A stretch of 64,000 bases of DNA from Shewanella decolorationis S12 (GTDB taxonomy: Bacteria; Pseudomonadota; Gammaproteobacteria; Enterobacterales; Shewanellaceae). The stretch spans positions 62,001-126,000 of the forward strand of contig NZ_AXZL01000072.1 in NCBI RefSeq assembly GCF_000485795.1. Reading direction: 5' to 3'. Numbering within the stretch: the stretch's first letter is position 1; every line of letters starts with the position of its first letter. Under the pieces are notes generated by a model that saw only the letters and a program-made list of their open reading frames with translations, was not told the DNA's origin and searched no databases. Shown here piece by piece: positions 38,478 through 47,344 of this stretch. The position numbers were made by a program, and so were the translations under genes.

Positions 38478-41078
38478 CTATTGCTCGGTGAAGGGGCGAC
38501 CATAGTAGCTGTCGAGTAGTAGCTGTTTTAGCTCGCTAATTAGCGGATAACGAGGGTTAGCGCCAGTACATTGGTCATCGAAGGCATCCTCGGCAATCAT
38601 ATCTACTTTGGCGAGGAAGTCGGCTTCGTTGACTCCCGCTTCTTGGATAGATGCTGGAATGCCCAGCGTCTTCTTGAGTTGCTCGATTTTTTCCAGCAAT
38701 TTCTCGACTTTTTCCGCATCTGAGTTTCCACCTAAGGCTAAATGATCGGCAATGGCCGCGTAGCGACATAGGGCTTTTGGCCTGTCGTATTGGCTGAATG
38801 CGGCTTGCTTAGTTGGTAAGTCAGTCGCATTAAAGCGGATAACGTTACTGATCAGCAGCGCGTTCGCCAGCCCGTGGGCTAGGTGAAACTCGGCGCCCAG
38901 CTTGTGGGCCATAGAGTGGCAGATCCCAAGGAAGGCGTTGGCAAAGGCGATACCTGCTATGGTGGCGCCATTGTGGACTTTTTCACGGGCGATGGGGGAT
39001 GCGGCGCCGAGCTGATAAGCATCGGGCAGATATTTGCACAGTAGGTCAAGAGCTTGCAGAGCTTGACCATCGCTGTATTCATTCGCCATTACACTGACAT
39101 AGGCTTCGAGCGCGTGGGTGATCGCATCGATTCCGCCGAAAGCGGTTAAGGATTTCGGCATATCCATCACCAGATTTGGGTCAACAATCGCCATGTTTGG
39201 GGTGAGTTGATAGTCGGCGATGGGGTATTTTTTACCGGTTTGTTCATCGGTCACCACGGCAAAAGGTGTGACCTCAGAGCCAGTGCCGGAAGTGGTCGGG
39301 ACCGCCACCATAGTCGCTTTGACGCCCATTTTAGGGAATTTATAGATACGTTTACGGATATCCATAAAACGCAGGGCTAAATCGGCAAAGTCGACATCGG
39401 GATGCTCGTACATCACCCAAATAATCTTGGCCGCATCCATGGGCGAGCCACCGCCTAAGGCGATAATCACATCGGGTTTAAAGCTATTGGCGACTTTGGC
39501 ACCTTGGCGCACTGTGGCCAGTGTAGGATCGGCTTCTACCTCGTAAAAGACTTCGGTTTCAAGACCTTGGGCTTTTAAAATTTTTAAGGTTTCGTCGCAA
39601 TAACCTTGGTTAAACAGGAATCGGTCGGTCACTACGAGGGCACGTTTTTTATCGCTCAATTCTTCAAGAGCAATCGGTAAACTGCCGCGGCGGAAGTAAA
39701 TAGATGACGGAAGCTTGTGCCACAGCATGTTTTCAGCCCTCTTAGCAACGGTTTTCTTATTGATTAAATGGCTTGGGCCGACGTTTTCCGAAATCGAGTT
39801 TCCGCCCCAAGAGCCGCAGCCTAAGGTGAGTGAGGGAGCGAGTTTAAAGTTGTACAGATCGCCAATGCCGCCTTGCGAGGCCGGGGTGTTGATTAAAATA
39901 CGTGCGGTTTTCATTCTAAAACCAAAGGTTTTCACCCGCTCGGTTTGGGTGTCTTGGTCGGTATATAAGCCGGATGTGTGTCCAATGCCGCCTAAGGCAA
40001 CTAAGGCTTCGGCTTTATCGACGGCGTCATTGAAATCGGCGGCGCGGTACATGCCAAGTAAAGGAGAGAGTTTTTCGTGGGCAAAGGCCTCTGCCTCAGT
40101 GATATCGGTGACCTCACCAATTAATACCTTGGTGGTGTGGGGGACATCAATGCCCGCCATTTGCGCTATGGTCGCGGCGCTTTGGCCGACGATATCGGCA
40201 TTTAAACCGCCATTTTTAAGGATAACTTGTTGCATTGCAGCGGTTTGCGCAGCATTTAAGAGATAACCACCATGGGTGGCAAAGCGCTCTTTGACTTGCT
40301 CATAGATACTATCGACCACAATTACCGCTTGCTCTGAGGCACACACCACACCGTTATCGAAGGTTTTAGACATCAAAATCGAGCTGACCGCGCGTTTAAT
40401 GTCGGCGGTTTCATCAATCACAATTGGCGTGTTACCCGCACCCACGCCAATCGCGGGTTTGCCGGAGGAGTAGGCGGCTTTCACCATACCAGGGCCACCA
40501 GTTGCGAGGATAAGGTTCACTTTAGGGTGGGTCATCAATTGATTTGAGAGCGCAACACTGGGCTCATCAATCCAACCGATAATGTCCTTGGGCGCACCAG
40601 CGGCAATGGCGGCATCTAGTACCAGTTTGGCCGCTGTGGTGGTCGAGACTTTTGCCCTAGGGTGAGGGGAGAAAATAATCGCATTGCGGGTTTTAAGGCT
40701 GATCAACGCCTTAAAGATGGCGGTGGAGGTTGGATTCGTGGTAGGAACTATCCCACAAATAATGCCCACGGGCTCGGCAATAGTAATAGTGCCGAAGGTG
40801 GGGTCCTCGGATAAAATCCCGCAGGTCTTTTCATCTTTATACTTGTTGTAAATGTACTCGGAGGCAAAGTGGTTTTTAATGACTTTGTCTTCAATCACCC
40901 CCATTCGGGTTTCGGCTGCGGCCATTTTCGCGAGTGATATACGCGCATCGGCGGCGGCCAATGCGGCGGCGCGGAAAATGGCATCGACTTGGGCTTGGCT
41001 AAAACTGGCATATTCGGCTTGCGCTTTGGCCACGCGCTCGACCATGAGATCCAGTTCTTGGGCATTGGTTACTGTCAT
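38478..41078 (-). CDS. adhE: Bifunctional acetaldehyde-CoA / alcohol dehydrogenase
   Basis: An 866-residue fusion converting acetyl-CoA to acetaldehyde and then ethanol, regenerating NAD+ under anaerobic conditions. The N-terminal aldehyde dehydrogenase half has VGAGNTPIV and the catalytic Cys in FDNGVVCASEQAV. The C-terminal iron-dependent alcohol dehydrogenase half has GGGSPMDAAK, TTSGTGSEVT and the iron ligands in GICHSMAHKLG and LAHGLANALLI. Length fits the family. TAGGAG lies 9 bases before the ATG. AdhE is known to form helical spirosomes. Confidence 0.97.
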   Translation of the reverse strand: MTVTNAQELDLMVERVAKAQAEYASFSQAQVDAIFRAAALAAADARISLAKMAAAETRMGVIEDKVIKNHFASEYIYNKYKDEKTCGILSEDPTFGTITIAEPVGIICGIVPTTNPTSTAIFKALISLKTRNAIIFSPHPRAKVSTTTAAKLVLDAAIAAGAPKDIIGWIDEPSVALSNQLMTHPKVNLILATGGPGMVKAAYSSGKPAIGVGAGNTPIVIDETADIKRAVSSILMSKTFDNGVVCASEQAVIVVDSIYEQVKERFATHGGYLLNAAQTAAMQQVILKNGGLNADIVGQSAATIAQMAGIDVPHTTKVLIGEVTDITEAEAFAHEKLSPLLGMYRAADFNDAVDKAEALVALGGIGHTSGLYTDQDTQTERVKTFGFRMKTARILINTPASQGGIGDLYNFKLAPSLTLGCGSWGGNSISENVGPSHLINKKTVAKRAENMLWHKLPSSIYFRRGSLPIALEELSDKKRALVVTDRFLFNQGYCDETLKILKAQGLETEVFYEVEADPTLATVRQGAKVANSFKPDVIIALGGGSPMDAAKIIWVMYEHPDVDFADLALRFMDIRKRIYKFPKMGVKATMVAVPTTSGTGSEVTPFAVVTDEQTGKKYPIADYQLTPNMAIVDPNLVMDMPKSLTAFGGIDAITHALEAYVSVMANEYSDGQALQALDLLCKYLPDAYQLGAASPIAREKVHNGATIAGIAFANAFLGICHSMAHKLGAEFHLAHGLANALLISNVIRFNATDLPTKQAAFSQYDRPKALCRYAAIADHLALGGNSDAEKVEKLLEKIEQLKKTLGIPASIQEAGVNEADFLAKVDMIAEDAFDDQCTGANPRYPLISELKQLLLDSYYGRPFTEQ

Positions 41079-41395
41079 GATTAAAACTCCTAAAAAGATT
41101 TAGGGAATGTGCGATTCGCTAAATCTTCTTTATGATGAAAAATTACACCTAAAGCCTAAGTGAAAGTGTGACGGTACAATCAATTTAGCGCTTTTATGTA
41201 ATAAAAATACAGTAACTATGATCTGTTTTAACCTCTTTGACCTAAAATGAGTCGAGTATCTAAAGCAGCTATTACTCAAACTTGTGATTTAACCTCAAAA
41301 ATCTCATTTTTCAGTCATCTGTGCTTAAGCTACTATACTTGCCCTTACGGTTAGTTTGATGAAATTGGCGTGACACGCACATTAAGGACTGCAAC
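41079..41395. promoter_or_regulatory. Divergent promoter region of adhE and marC
   Basis: A 317-bp A+T-rich gap between two outward genes. It must hold both promoters. I could not pick out a convincing FNR, Rex or CRP site by eye. Confidence 0.4.
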
Positions 41396-42028
41396 TTGGA
41401 GTTAACACTTTACGTTAAATTTTTTCTTGGCTTAGTTGCCATTATCAACCCCATTGGTTTGTTGCCAGTGTTTGTGAGCTTAACCAGTCATCAAACCGAA
41501 GCCGAACGTAACCATACGGGGAAAGTGGCTAACTTTGCGGTGGTGGTGATCCTGCTGGTGACCATAGTGGCGGGGCAACATATTTTGAATATGTTTAGCA
41601 TTTCACTTTCGGCTTTTAGGATTGCTGGCGGCACCTTGATCGCCATTATTGCGATGTCGATGTTGCAGGGTAAATTGGGCGAAGTAAAACGCAACCAAGA
41701 GGAAGATCGCGAATCTTCGGCCATGGAGTCAGTGGCTGTGGTGCCGTTAGCCTTGCCGTTAATGGCAGGCCCAGGTGCTATCAGCTCGGTCATCGTGTTT
41801 GCCGCAGAGCATAATTCATTGTCAAATTTTATTGCGATGTTTATCACAGTGATTATTTTTGGCTTGGTGAGTTTTGCACTATTTAGAATGGCATCAATTA
41901 TTTACAAGATTCTTGGCAAAACGGGTATTAACGTAATCACCCGTCTGATGGGGTTATTAATGCTTTCCATCGGTATTGAAGTCATTGCGGCTGGTATTAA
42001 AGGTTTATTTCCACAACTTTTTAGCTAA
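41396..42028 (+). CDS. MarC/YhgN-family integral membrane protein
   Basis: A 210-residue protein with six membrane helices, starting with the family's KFFLGLVAIINPIGLLPVFVS. A second conserved stretch is VPLALPLMAGPGAISSVI. The family (UPF0056, MarC) was once linked to drug resistance, a link since withdrawn, and its transport substrate is unknown. The start is TTG at 41396, supported by TAAGGA 9 bases upstream; the next ATG would remove the first helix. Confidence 0.88.
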   Translation: MELTLYVKFFLGLVAIINPIGLLPVFVSLTSHQTEAERNHTGKVANFAVVVILLVTIVAGQHILNMFSISLSAFRIAGGTLIAIIAMSMLQGKLGEVKRNQEEDRESSAMESVAVVPLALPLMAGPGAISSVIVFAAEHNSLSNFIAMFITVIIFGLVSFALFRMASIIYKILGKTGINVITRLMGLLMLSIGIEVIAAGIKGLFPQLFS

Positions 42029-42158
42029 CCAGTGAATGCGGGTTGAAAAGTTCGCCCGCATCTTCTCCCTAGATCTCCTTTCGTTTACTTGCGTCATTGA
42101 ATACTTATATTCAGTTGGCAAAGATCCAAATATTTAAGTCTATGTTTTTATGATGATT

Positions 42159-42185
42159 AAGAATCACTAAATTAGTGATTCTTTG
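42159..42185 (+). terminator. Hairpin downstream of marC
   Basis: An 11-bp perfect stem (42159-42169 with 42173-42183) with an AAT loop and a short T tail. It is 130 bases after the marC stop and about 75 bases before the chemoreceptor start. It may be a weak terminator. Confidence 0.5.
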
Positions 42186-42258
42186 TCGTTATCATTACTA
42201 TCCTGTGCTATACATAGTAGGTCAGATAGATAACCGTAAATTGACTAAGGATTTTTTT

Positions 42259-44253
42259 ATGAAATGGCAATGGATTGGCAACCTCAGCTTAAAGCAAAAA
42301 TTACTCATGGTTGTATTGCCACCTCTTTTAGCGTGCTTTTTGTATGGTGCTTTGTTTCTCATTGAAAAGTATGAATATCGTCAAGAGCTTAAACTTGTGG
42401 TGCAGTTGAGTGAATTGGCGGTGACTAACAGTAACTTTGTACATGAATTACAAAAAGAACGGGGTATGAGTGCGGGTTTTATTGGTTCATCAGGCAAAGC
42501 CTTCGCTGCAAAGATCCCTACGCAAAGGCAATTAACCGATACCCAGCTTAAACATTTCCAATCTTTTATCGAAAACCACAGTTTACCCTCAGTTTTTGCA
42601 CCTAAATTACGTGAATTGAATACCCAACTCGGTCGATTAACCTCGATTCGTTCGCAGGTTGATAGTTTATCAATCAGTGTCGCAGATGAAGTTAGCTACT
42701 ATACGGAGCTAAATAGAGAATTACTCGCAATAGTCGATGAGACCGCCAAAACTGGCGCGAATCAAGAGATTGCGATTAAAGCTGCGGCATTTAGTGCTTT
42801 TTTACAAATGAAGGAAAGAGCAGGGATAGAACGAGCAGTATTAAGTTCGACCTTTGGTCAATCAGGATTTAAACCAAAGGTTTATGCAAAGTTTATCACC
42901 CTAGTTTCAGAGCAAAACAGTTATTTAGAGCGCTTTAACGCATTAGCCTCATCTAATCTTATTGATGCGATCAACAGGTTACAAAACTCTAATGAAGTCA
43001 AAGAGGTTGAAGCTCTGAGACAAATTGCATTTGACCAAGATAATCAAAAAATTCAGCAACAAAACCCAGAGGACTGGTTTGCAAAATCAACCGCTCGGAT
43101 AGACAGTTTACGGGATTTTGAACAGCAGGTTTCAACAGATCTTTTGAAGGTTACCCATGAACGTCTTGCATCGGCTAATCAACAAATGTTCTTTGTGTTA
43201 GCGACCTTAGCCTTAATTCTGATAATTGTGCTGTTACTGAGCTTATCTGTGATTCGCTATCTACACTCCAGCGTGCATCACCTTTACTCTACCGTTACCC
43301 AAGCAAGGAAACACTACGATCTCAGCGTCCGCTTAAGTCACAGCAGCCAAGATGAGTTTGGCGAACTTGCCTTAGCTTTCAATGACATGATGAGTGATTT
43401 TGAAAATGTCATATTGCAAGTTCGCGCCAGTGCCAGCAAGTTACAACAAGCGGTTGAACAAATGGATGTTTGTACCCATGCAATGGAACAAGATGTCATG
43501 GCTGGTCACAGTGAGGCAGAGCAAGTGGCATCCGCCATGACCGAAATGAGTGCGACAGTTGCCGAAATCGCGAGTAATGCTGTACATGCTTCTGAAGCTT
43601 CACATTCGGCAAATCAAGAGGCCAAAACTGGTAATCTTGAAGTGGGTAGAACCAGCAAAGCGATTAAAGCGCTTGCCGATGATATTAATGGTGCATCACA
43701 AGCGATCAATGAACTCGACCGCGAGATCCACGGTATTGTAGTCGTATTAGATGTGATCAGCGGCATCGCTGAGCAAACGAATTTGCTGGCACTCAACGCA
43801 GCGATTGAAGCGGCCAGAGCGGGCGAAATGGGCAGAGGTTTTGCTGTGGTTGCCGATGAGGTTAGAAGCTTAGCCCAACGTTCCCAAGCCTCGACTTCTG
43901 ACATAAAAAACATGACAGATAGATTAAAATCCGGCGCGAGTATGGCTGTAAAAGCCATGGAACGTGGGCTATCGCAGGCAAATACTAGCGTTCAAGAAGC
44001 GGAACAAGCAGGGCTTGAACTTAAACGTATTGTTGAACAAGTCGATATCATCAACCGCATGAATGAACAAATTGCTACCGCGACACACGAGCAATCAGCT
44101 GTTTCTGAAGATGTGAATCGTAACGCATTGAAGATAAGTGAAATATATTTGAATACTCAACGTATCTCCGATGAATTGAGGGAGTTAACTAAGGCATTGA
44201 CCTACGATGCCGATCTTATGTCTAAGGAAGTCCATAAATTTACAGTAAAATAG
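42259..44253 (+). CDS. Methyl-accepting chemotaxis protein with NIT sensor domain
   Basis: A 664-residue chemoreceptor. TM1 at about 15-37 ([21 protein letters not shown]), then a periplasmic NIT domain (nitrate/nitrite-sensing type; [14 protein letters not shown]), TM2 at about 315-338, HAMP at about 340-395, and a signalling domain with the highly conserved hairpin tip [19 protein letters not shown]. There is no C-terminal pentapeptide for CheR binding. The start is ATG at 42259 with TAAGGA 8 bases upstream; the upstream in-frame start has no such site. NIT receptors may sense nitrate or nitrite, relevant for a respiratory generalist, but the ligand is unproven. Confidence 0.9.
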   Translation: MKWQWIGNLSLKQKLLMVVLPPLLACFLYGALFLIEKYEYRQELKLVVQLSELAVTNSNFVHELQKERGMSAGFIGSSGKAFAAKIPTQRQLTDTQLKHFQSFIENHSLPSVFAPKLRELNTQLGRLTSIRSQVDSLSISVADEVSYYTELNRELLAIVDETAKTGANQEIAIKAAAFSAFLQMKERAGIERAVLSSTFGQSGFKPKVYAKFITLVSEQNSYLERFNALASSNLIDAINRLQNSNEVKEVEALRQIAFDQDNQKIQQQNPEDWFAKSTARIDSLRDFEQQVSTDLLKVTHERLASANQQMFFVLATLALILIIVLLLSLSVIRYLHSSVHHLYSTVTQARKHYDLSVRLSHSSQDEFGELALAFNDMMSDFENVILQVRASASKLQQAVEQMDVCTHAMEQDVMAGHSEAEQVASAMTEMSATVAEIASNAVHASEASHSANQEAKTGNLEVGRTSKAIKALADDINGASQAINELDREIHGIVVVLDVISGIAEQTNLLALNAAIEAARAGEMGRGFAVVADEVRSLAQRSQASTSDIKNMTDRLKSGASMAVKAMERGLSQANTSVQEAEQAGLELKRIVEQVDIINRMNEQIATATHEQSAVSEDVNRNALKISEIYLNTQRISDELRELTKALTYDADLMSKEVHKFTVK

Positions 44254-44455
44254 CCTTAGCGCACATTTTAACCTCAGACATCAGGCGGTTTGCTTAGCAA
44301 TTGTGCAACCGCCTGAAATCCTCTCTTTTTTACTTGACCGTCCTTATGCTTTTGCGTACAGTACCGCTCCGTTAACAGCGAATGCTTAATGAGTTAGTTA
44401 AGCGTGTTGTTATCAATGTGAATGATAAACACATAAAAATATATCCAAACAATCT

Positions 44456-44543
44456 GGTGAGATGTCCGAGTGGCCGAAGGAGCACGCCTGGAAAGTGTGT
44501 ATACGGAAACGTATCGAGGGTTCGACTCCCTCTCTCACCGCCA
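44456..44543 (+). tRNA. tRNA-Ser (anticodon GGA)
   Basis: The acceptor stem GGTGAGA pairs with TCTCACC (44533-44539), followed by G and an encoded CCA. The anticodon loop CTGGAAA gives GGA, read within stem CACGC/GTGTG. A long class II variable arm (TACGGAAACGTA) and a T-arm around GGTTCGACTCC complete the serine tRNA shape. Its 3' end marks the start of the genomic island, as is usual for P4-type integrases. Confidence 0.95.
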
Positions 44544-44554
44544 CATTCAAGTTT

Positions 44555-44578
44555 AAAGACGTCCTAGGACGTCTTTTT
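44555..44578 (+). terminator. Terminator after tRNA-Ser
   Basis: AAAGACGTCC pairs with GGACGTCTTT across a TA centre, followed by TTTTC. It ends the tRNA transcript before the integrase region. Confidence 0.88.
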
Positions 44579-44662
44579 TCTTACCTGCATTTTATTAAAA
44601 TCAATAACTTACCATCCTATATTGTTTAATAACATCCTACTGCATCCGAAATTTTTAGTAAT

Positions 44663-44712
44663 GCCAAAAGTAATGCCAAGGAAATTTGGTAAATTTTGGC
44701 ATTACTTTTGGC
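44663..44712. repeat. 17-bp inverted repeat upstream of the integrase (site 1)
   Basis: GCCAAAAGTAATGCCAA (44663-44679) and its exact reverse complement (44696-44712) are separated by 16 bp. The arms contain AGTAATGC, shared with site 2. It lies between the att end and the integrase, so recombinase arm sites or integrase promoter control are possible. Confidence 0.75.
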
Positions 44713-44818
44713 TTCAAAAATACCCTTTTTTTATGCCGTTTTTTTACTTGATTTTCTCGAATTTATGGCCCAGATTTAACTTGGCAATATCCTGATTTAT
44801 CTGAATTTATTCAGTGAT

Positions 44819-44870
44819 AAGTAATGCTTGATTTTCGAGTGAAAAATAATGCCAAAATCAAGCATTACTT
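44819..44870. repeat. 17-bp inverted repeat upstream of the integrase (site 2)
   Basis: AAGTAATGCTTGATTTT (44819-44835) and its exact reverse complement (44854-44870) are separated by 18 bp, ending 29 bp before the integrase start. With site 1 it occupies most of the 356-bp gap after the tRNA. Confidence 0.75.
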
Positions 44871-44899
44871 TTGGGTTTAATTTGAGAGGGTAGAACGGT

Positions 44900-46135
44900 A
44901 TGGGAAGGAGTACAAATAAGCTGACTGCAAAAGCGGTGCTCAATGCTAAAGCGGAAGCAAAGCCCTATAGATTGTCAGATGGTGGCAATCTCTATCTCTA
45001 TGTGCGCACTGCAGGGAAAACGTGGGAATTTAGATACATACGTCCCTCCACCAGCAAACCCACCTATTTTGGTTTAGGCTCATATCCTGACGTATCCTTA
45101 GCTGAGGCGCGTGATAAAGCGCTAGAAGCGCGAAAAAACTTGGCCGAAGGCATCGACCCTCAACTACTTAAAGTTGAAAACAAATTAAAAGCGGCAACAG
45201 AGAACGCTCAAACTCTCAAGCATATTGCGCAAATGTGGATGGACTCTAAGCAGGGAAGCATTAAGCCTAAAACCATCGAAGGCAATTGGCGCAAGCTTGA
45301 GCTGTATGCCTTCCCTAAACTGGGGAGTATTGCGATTAGCAGACTCACGGCTCCCATAGCCATTGCCGCGCTCAAGCCCCTAGAGCAGAAGGGGCATCTT
45401 GAAACGGTTAAGCGTACCGCTCAGTTACTGAATGAAATCATGAACTTTTCAGTTAACTCTGGTTACATTCATGCCAATCCATTGTCAGGTATTCGAGAAG
45501 TTTTTAGAAAGAGCAAAGTGGAGCATCTGAAGGCATTAAAACCAGCAGAGCTAGCTGAATTATTGCAGACCGTCGCAAACGCAAATTTATTGTTAACGAC
45601 TCGGTGTTTGATTGAATGGCAATTGCACACAATGACCAGGCCGAATGAAGCGGCCGGAGCCCGTTGGGAAGAAATCGATTTTGATGCCAAACTTTGGACG
45701 ATTCCTGAATCACGCATGAAAATGAATCGTGAGCATATTATCCCGCTTACAGAGCATACTCTCGCGATACTCGAAACTGTTAAGCCGATTAGTGAACAAA
45801 GCCAATTCGTTTTTCCGTCATCTAAAGATCCTAAAAAGCACACAGATCCTGAAACCATCAACAAAGCATTAGGGCGAATGGGATTAAAGGGAAGAACAAC
45901 GGGGCATGGTTTACGCTCACTAGCGAGCACTACCTTAAATGAACAAGGCTTTGATGGTGATGTCATTGAGGCCGCGTTAGCCCACGTAGATAAAAACCAA
46001 ATCCGCAGCGCCTATAATCGCACGACCTACCTAGAGCGACGGACCAAGTTAATGGAGTGGTGGAGCAATCATATTGCCACTGCAGCAGTGGGCTCTTTGT
46101 CAGTAACAGCTACTTCAAGAAAATTAGGGGCATGA
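44900..46135 (+). CDS. P4-type tyrosine recombinase (island integrase)
   Basis: A 411-residue integrase. The N-terminal DUF4102 arm-binding domain (LTAKAVLNAKAEAKPYRLSD, GLGSYPDVSLAEARDKA) leads into a core-binding domain and the catalytic domain with Arg247 (MTRPNEA), His336-x2-Arg339 (GHGLR), His362 (LAHVDK) and nucleophile Tyr372. All active residues are present, so it should be functional. It drives site-specific integration and excision at the adjacent tRNA-Ser gene. GAGGG lies about 10 bases before the ATG. Two inverted repeats upstream may control it. Confidence 0.95.
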   Translation: MGRSTNKLTAKAVLNAKAEAKPYRLSDGGNLYLYVRTAGKTWEFRYIRPSTSKPTYFGLGSYPDVSLAEARDKALEARKNLAEGIDPQLLKVENKLKAATENAQTLKHIAQMWMDSKQGSIKPKTIEGNWRKLELYAFPKLGSIAISRLTAPIAIAALKPLEQKGHLETVKRTAQLLNEIMNFSVNSGYIHANPLSGIREVFRKSKVEHLKALKPAELAELLQTVANANLLLTTRCLIEWQLHTMTRPNEAAGARWEEIDFDAKLWTIPESRMKMNREHIIPLTEHTLAILETVKPISEQSQFVFPSSKDPKKHTDPETINKALGRMGLKGRTTGHGLRSLASTTLNEQGFDGDVIEAALAHVDKNQIRSAYNRTTYLERRTKLMEWWSNHIATAAVGSLSVTATSRKLGA

Positions 46136-46238
46136 CCTATAAGGCCGAATAGAGATTATCTCCCTGAGTCAAAAGATAGGGGGCGTGATACACGAATCTA
46201 ACCTGTTAAGTCCGACTCAGGGTTGGTACTCTTACTTC

Positions 46239-47087
46239 ATGACTAACCTAAAGCCAATGACTATCGAGCAGAGCCAGTATATGCACCAACTAAACGCTTT
46301 AGCTGCAAGTCATCCTGAGGTGGCGATATTATGGCTTTATGGTTCGCAGGCGAAAGGAAATGCTAGCGAGCATAGCGATTGGGATTTAGCCGTCGCATTC
46401 GACCCGGTAAAGGCAGATAGTGTGCTTGATACTCGTATTAGAGCTGAACTGCTTGCTATGGATTGGCAAAGAGCATTGGGGCTAGCCGAAGGGAAGCTTT
46501 CAGTTGTCGATATCAATCTAGCACCAATCCCTTTGGCCTTCGGTATCATTAATGCTAACAAACTTATTTTTAGTCGAGATGAAGGTCGAAGAATGCAAGA
46601 AGAGTCCCGGATTATGTCGCAAATGGAACTCGATTATTCTGCCCCAAGCTACTTTATTATTTTGGATGATGCCTATATCACGTCATTGAGTTTAAGTCTT
46701 AGCCAGTACCAAGCCGAGCTTGGAGAGTTACGTCAATTACTTAGTCAGCGTTCCTTATCTGATCTCGAGTATCGAGCAGCAGAGCGCACACTACAGGTCT
46801 CTATTGAAGCTTGCATTGGCATTGCAAAACACTGGGCTAAGGCACTTGCAGGACATAGTCCGCAGGATGCCTACCAAACATTTGAGGTCCTGTGTCAACG
46901 AGGAACACAACCAGCTGATGAATTAAATGGCTGGCGTAAAGTGATAGGCCTGCGTAATGCACTGGTACATGATTATCTGAATATTGACCCTGAGATCATC
47001 CGCAGTGTAATCTCTCAAGGTTATAGCGATAGATTATTTGCCTTTGCAGAGCAGGGGTTGGAATGGTTATCTTTGAAGACTGACTAA
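46239..47087 (+). CDS. Single-chain MNT-HEPN protein (fused MntA-HepT type)
   Basis: An N-terminal minimal nucleotidyltransferase domain with GSQAKG (Gly35-Ser36) and the metal-binding D-W-D (Asp47, Asp49), followed by a C-terminal HEPN domain with RNALVHDY: Arg239-x4-His244-x-Tyr246. In the two-gene MntA/HepT system described from Shewanella, HepT is an RNase with R-x4-H-x-Y and MntA silences it by adding AMP groups to that Tyr. Here both are in one frame. The start is uncertain: an upstream GTG (46185) extends the frame by 18 codons; ATG 46239 or 46257 fits the domain better. No ribosome binding site is clear. It lies next to the integrase, a common spot for toxin-antitoxin cargo. Confidence 0.85.
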   Translation: MTNLKPMTIEQSQYMHQLNALAASHPEVAILWLYGSQAKGNASEHSDWDLAVAFDPVKADSVLDTRIRAELLAMDWQRALGLAEGKLSVVDINLAPIPLAFGIINANKLIFSRDEGRRMQEESRIMSQMELDYSAPSYFIILDDAYITSLSLSLSQYQAELGELRQLLSQRSLSDLEYRAAERTLQVSIEACIGIAKHWAKALAGHSPQDAYQTFEVLCQRGTQPADELNGWRKVIGLRNALVHDYLNIDPEIIRSVISQGYSDRLFAFAEQGLEWLSLKTD

Positions 47088-47284
47088 AGGGGCCTCCAGA
47101 CTCTTATATTGAAGTGAACATCACTAATGTGAACTTGTTTGCTTAAACTTCCAATATATGAATGCTAACTCTTGGTACATTACGAAAACCCACTTTAAGC
47201 ATATTTTTATACATAGTCACGATGACAGGTTGAAAATATTCACAAGTTAAGCTATCTCGTGAAGGAAAGATTCAACAATCAAAT

Positions 47285-47336
47285 TCCTTTTATCTGCTAT
47301 TTCTGCTATTAGTAGCAGAAATAGCAGATAAAAGGA
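47285..47336. promoter_or_regulatory. 24-bp perfect inverted repeat covering the ribosome binding site of the next gene
   Basis: Positions 47285-47308 and 47313-47336 are exact reverse complements with a TTAG loop. Each arm contains a doubled TGCTATT/TCTGCTA motif. The right arm ends in AAAGGA, which is the ribosome binding site of the ATG at 47345. In RNA this would be a very stable hairpin hiding the site; as DNA it is a strong protein-binding palindrome. Confidence 0.85.
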
Positions 47337-47344
47337 TTGTATCA

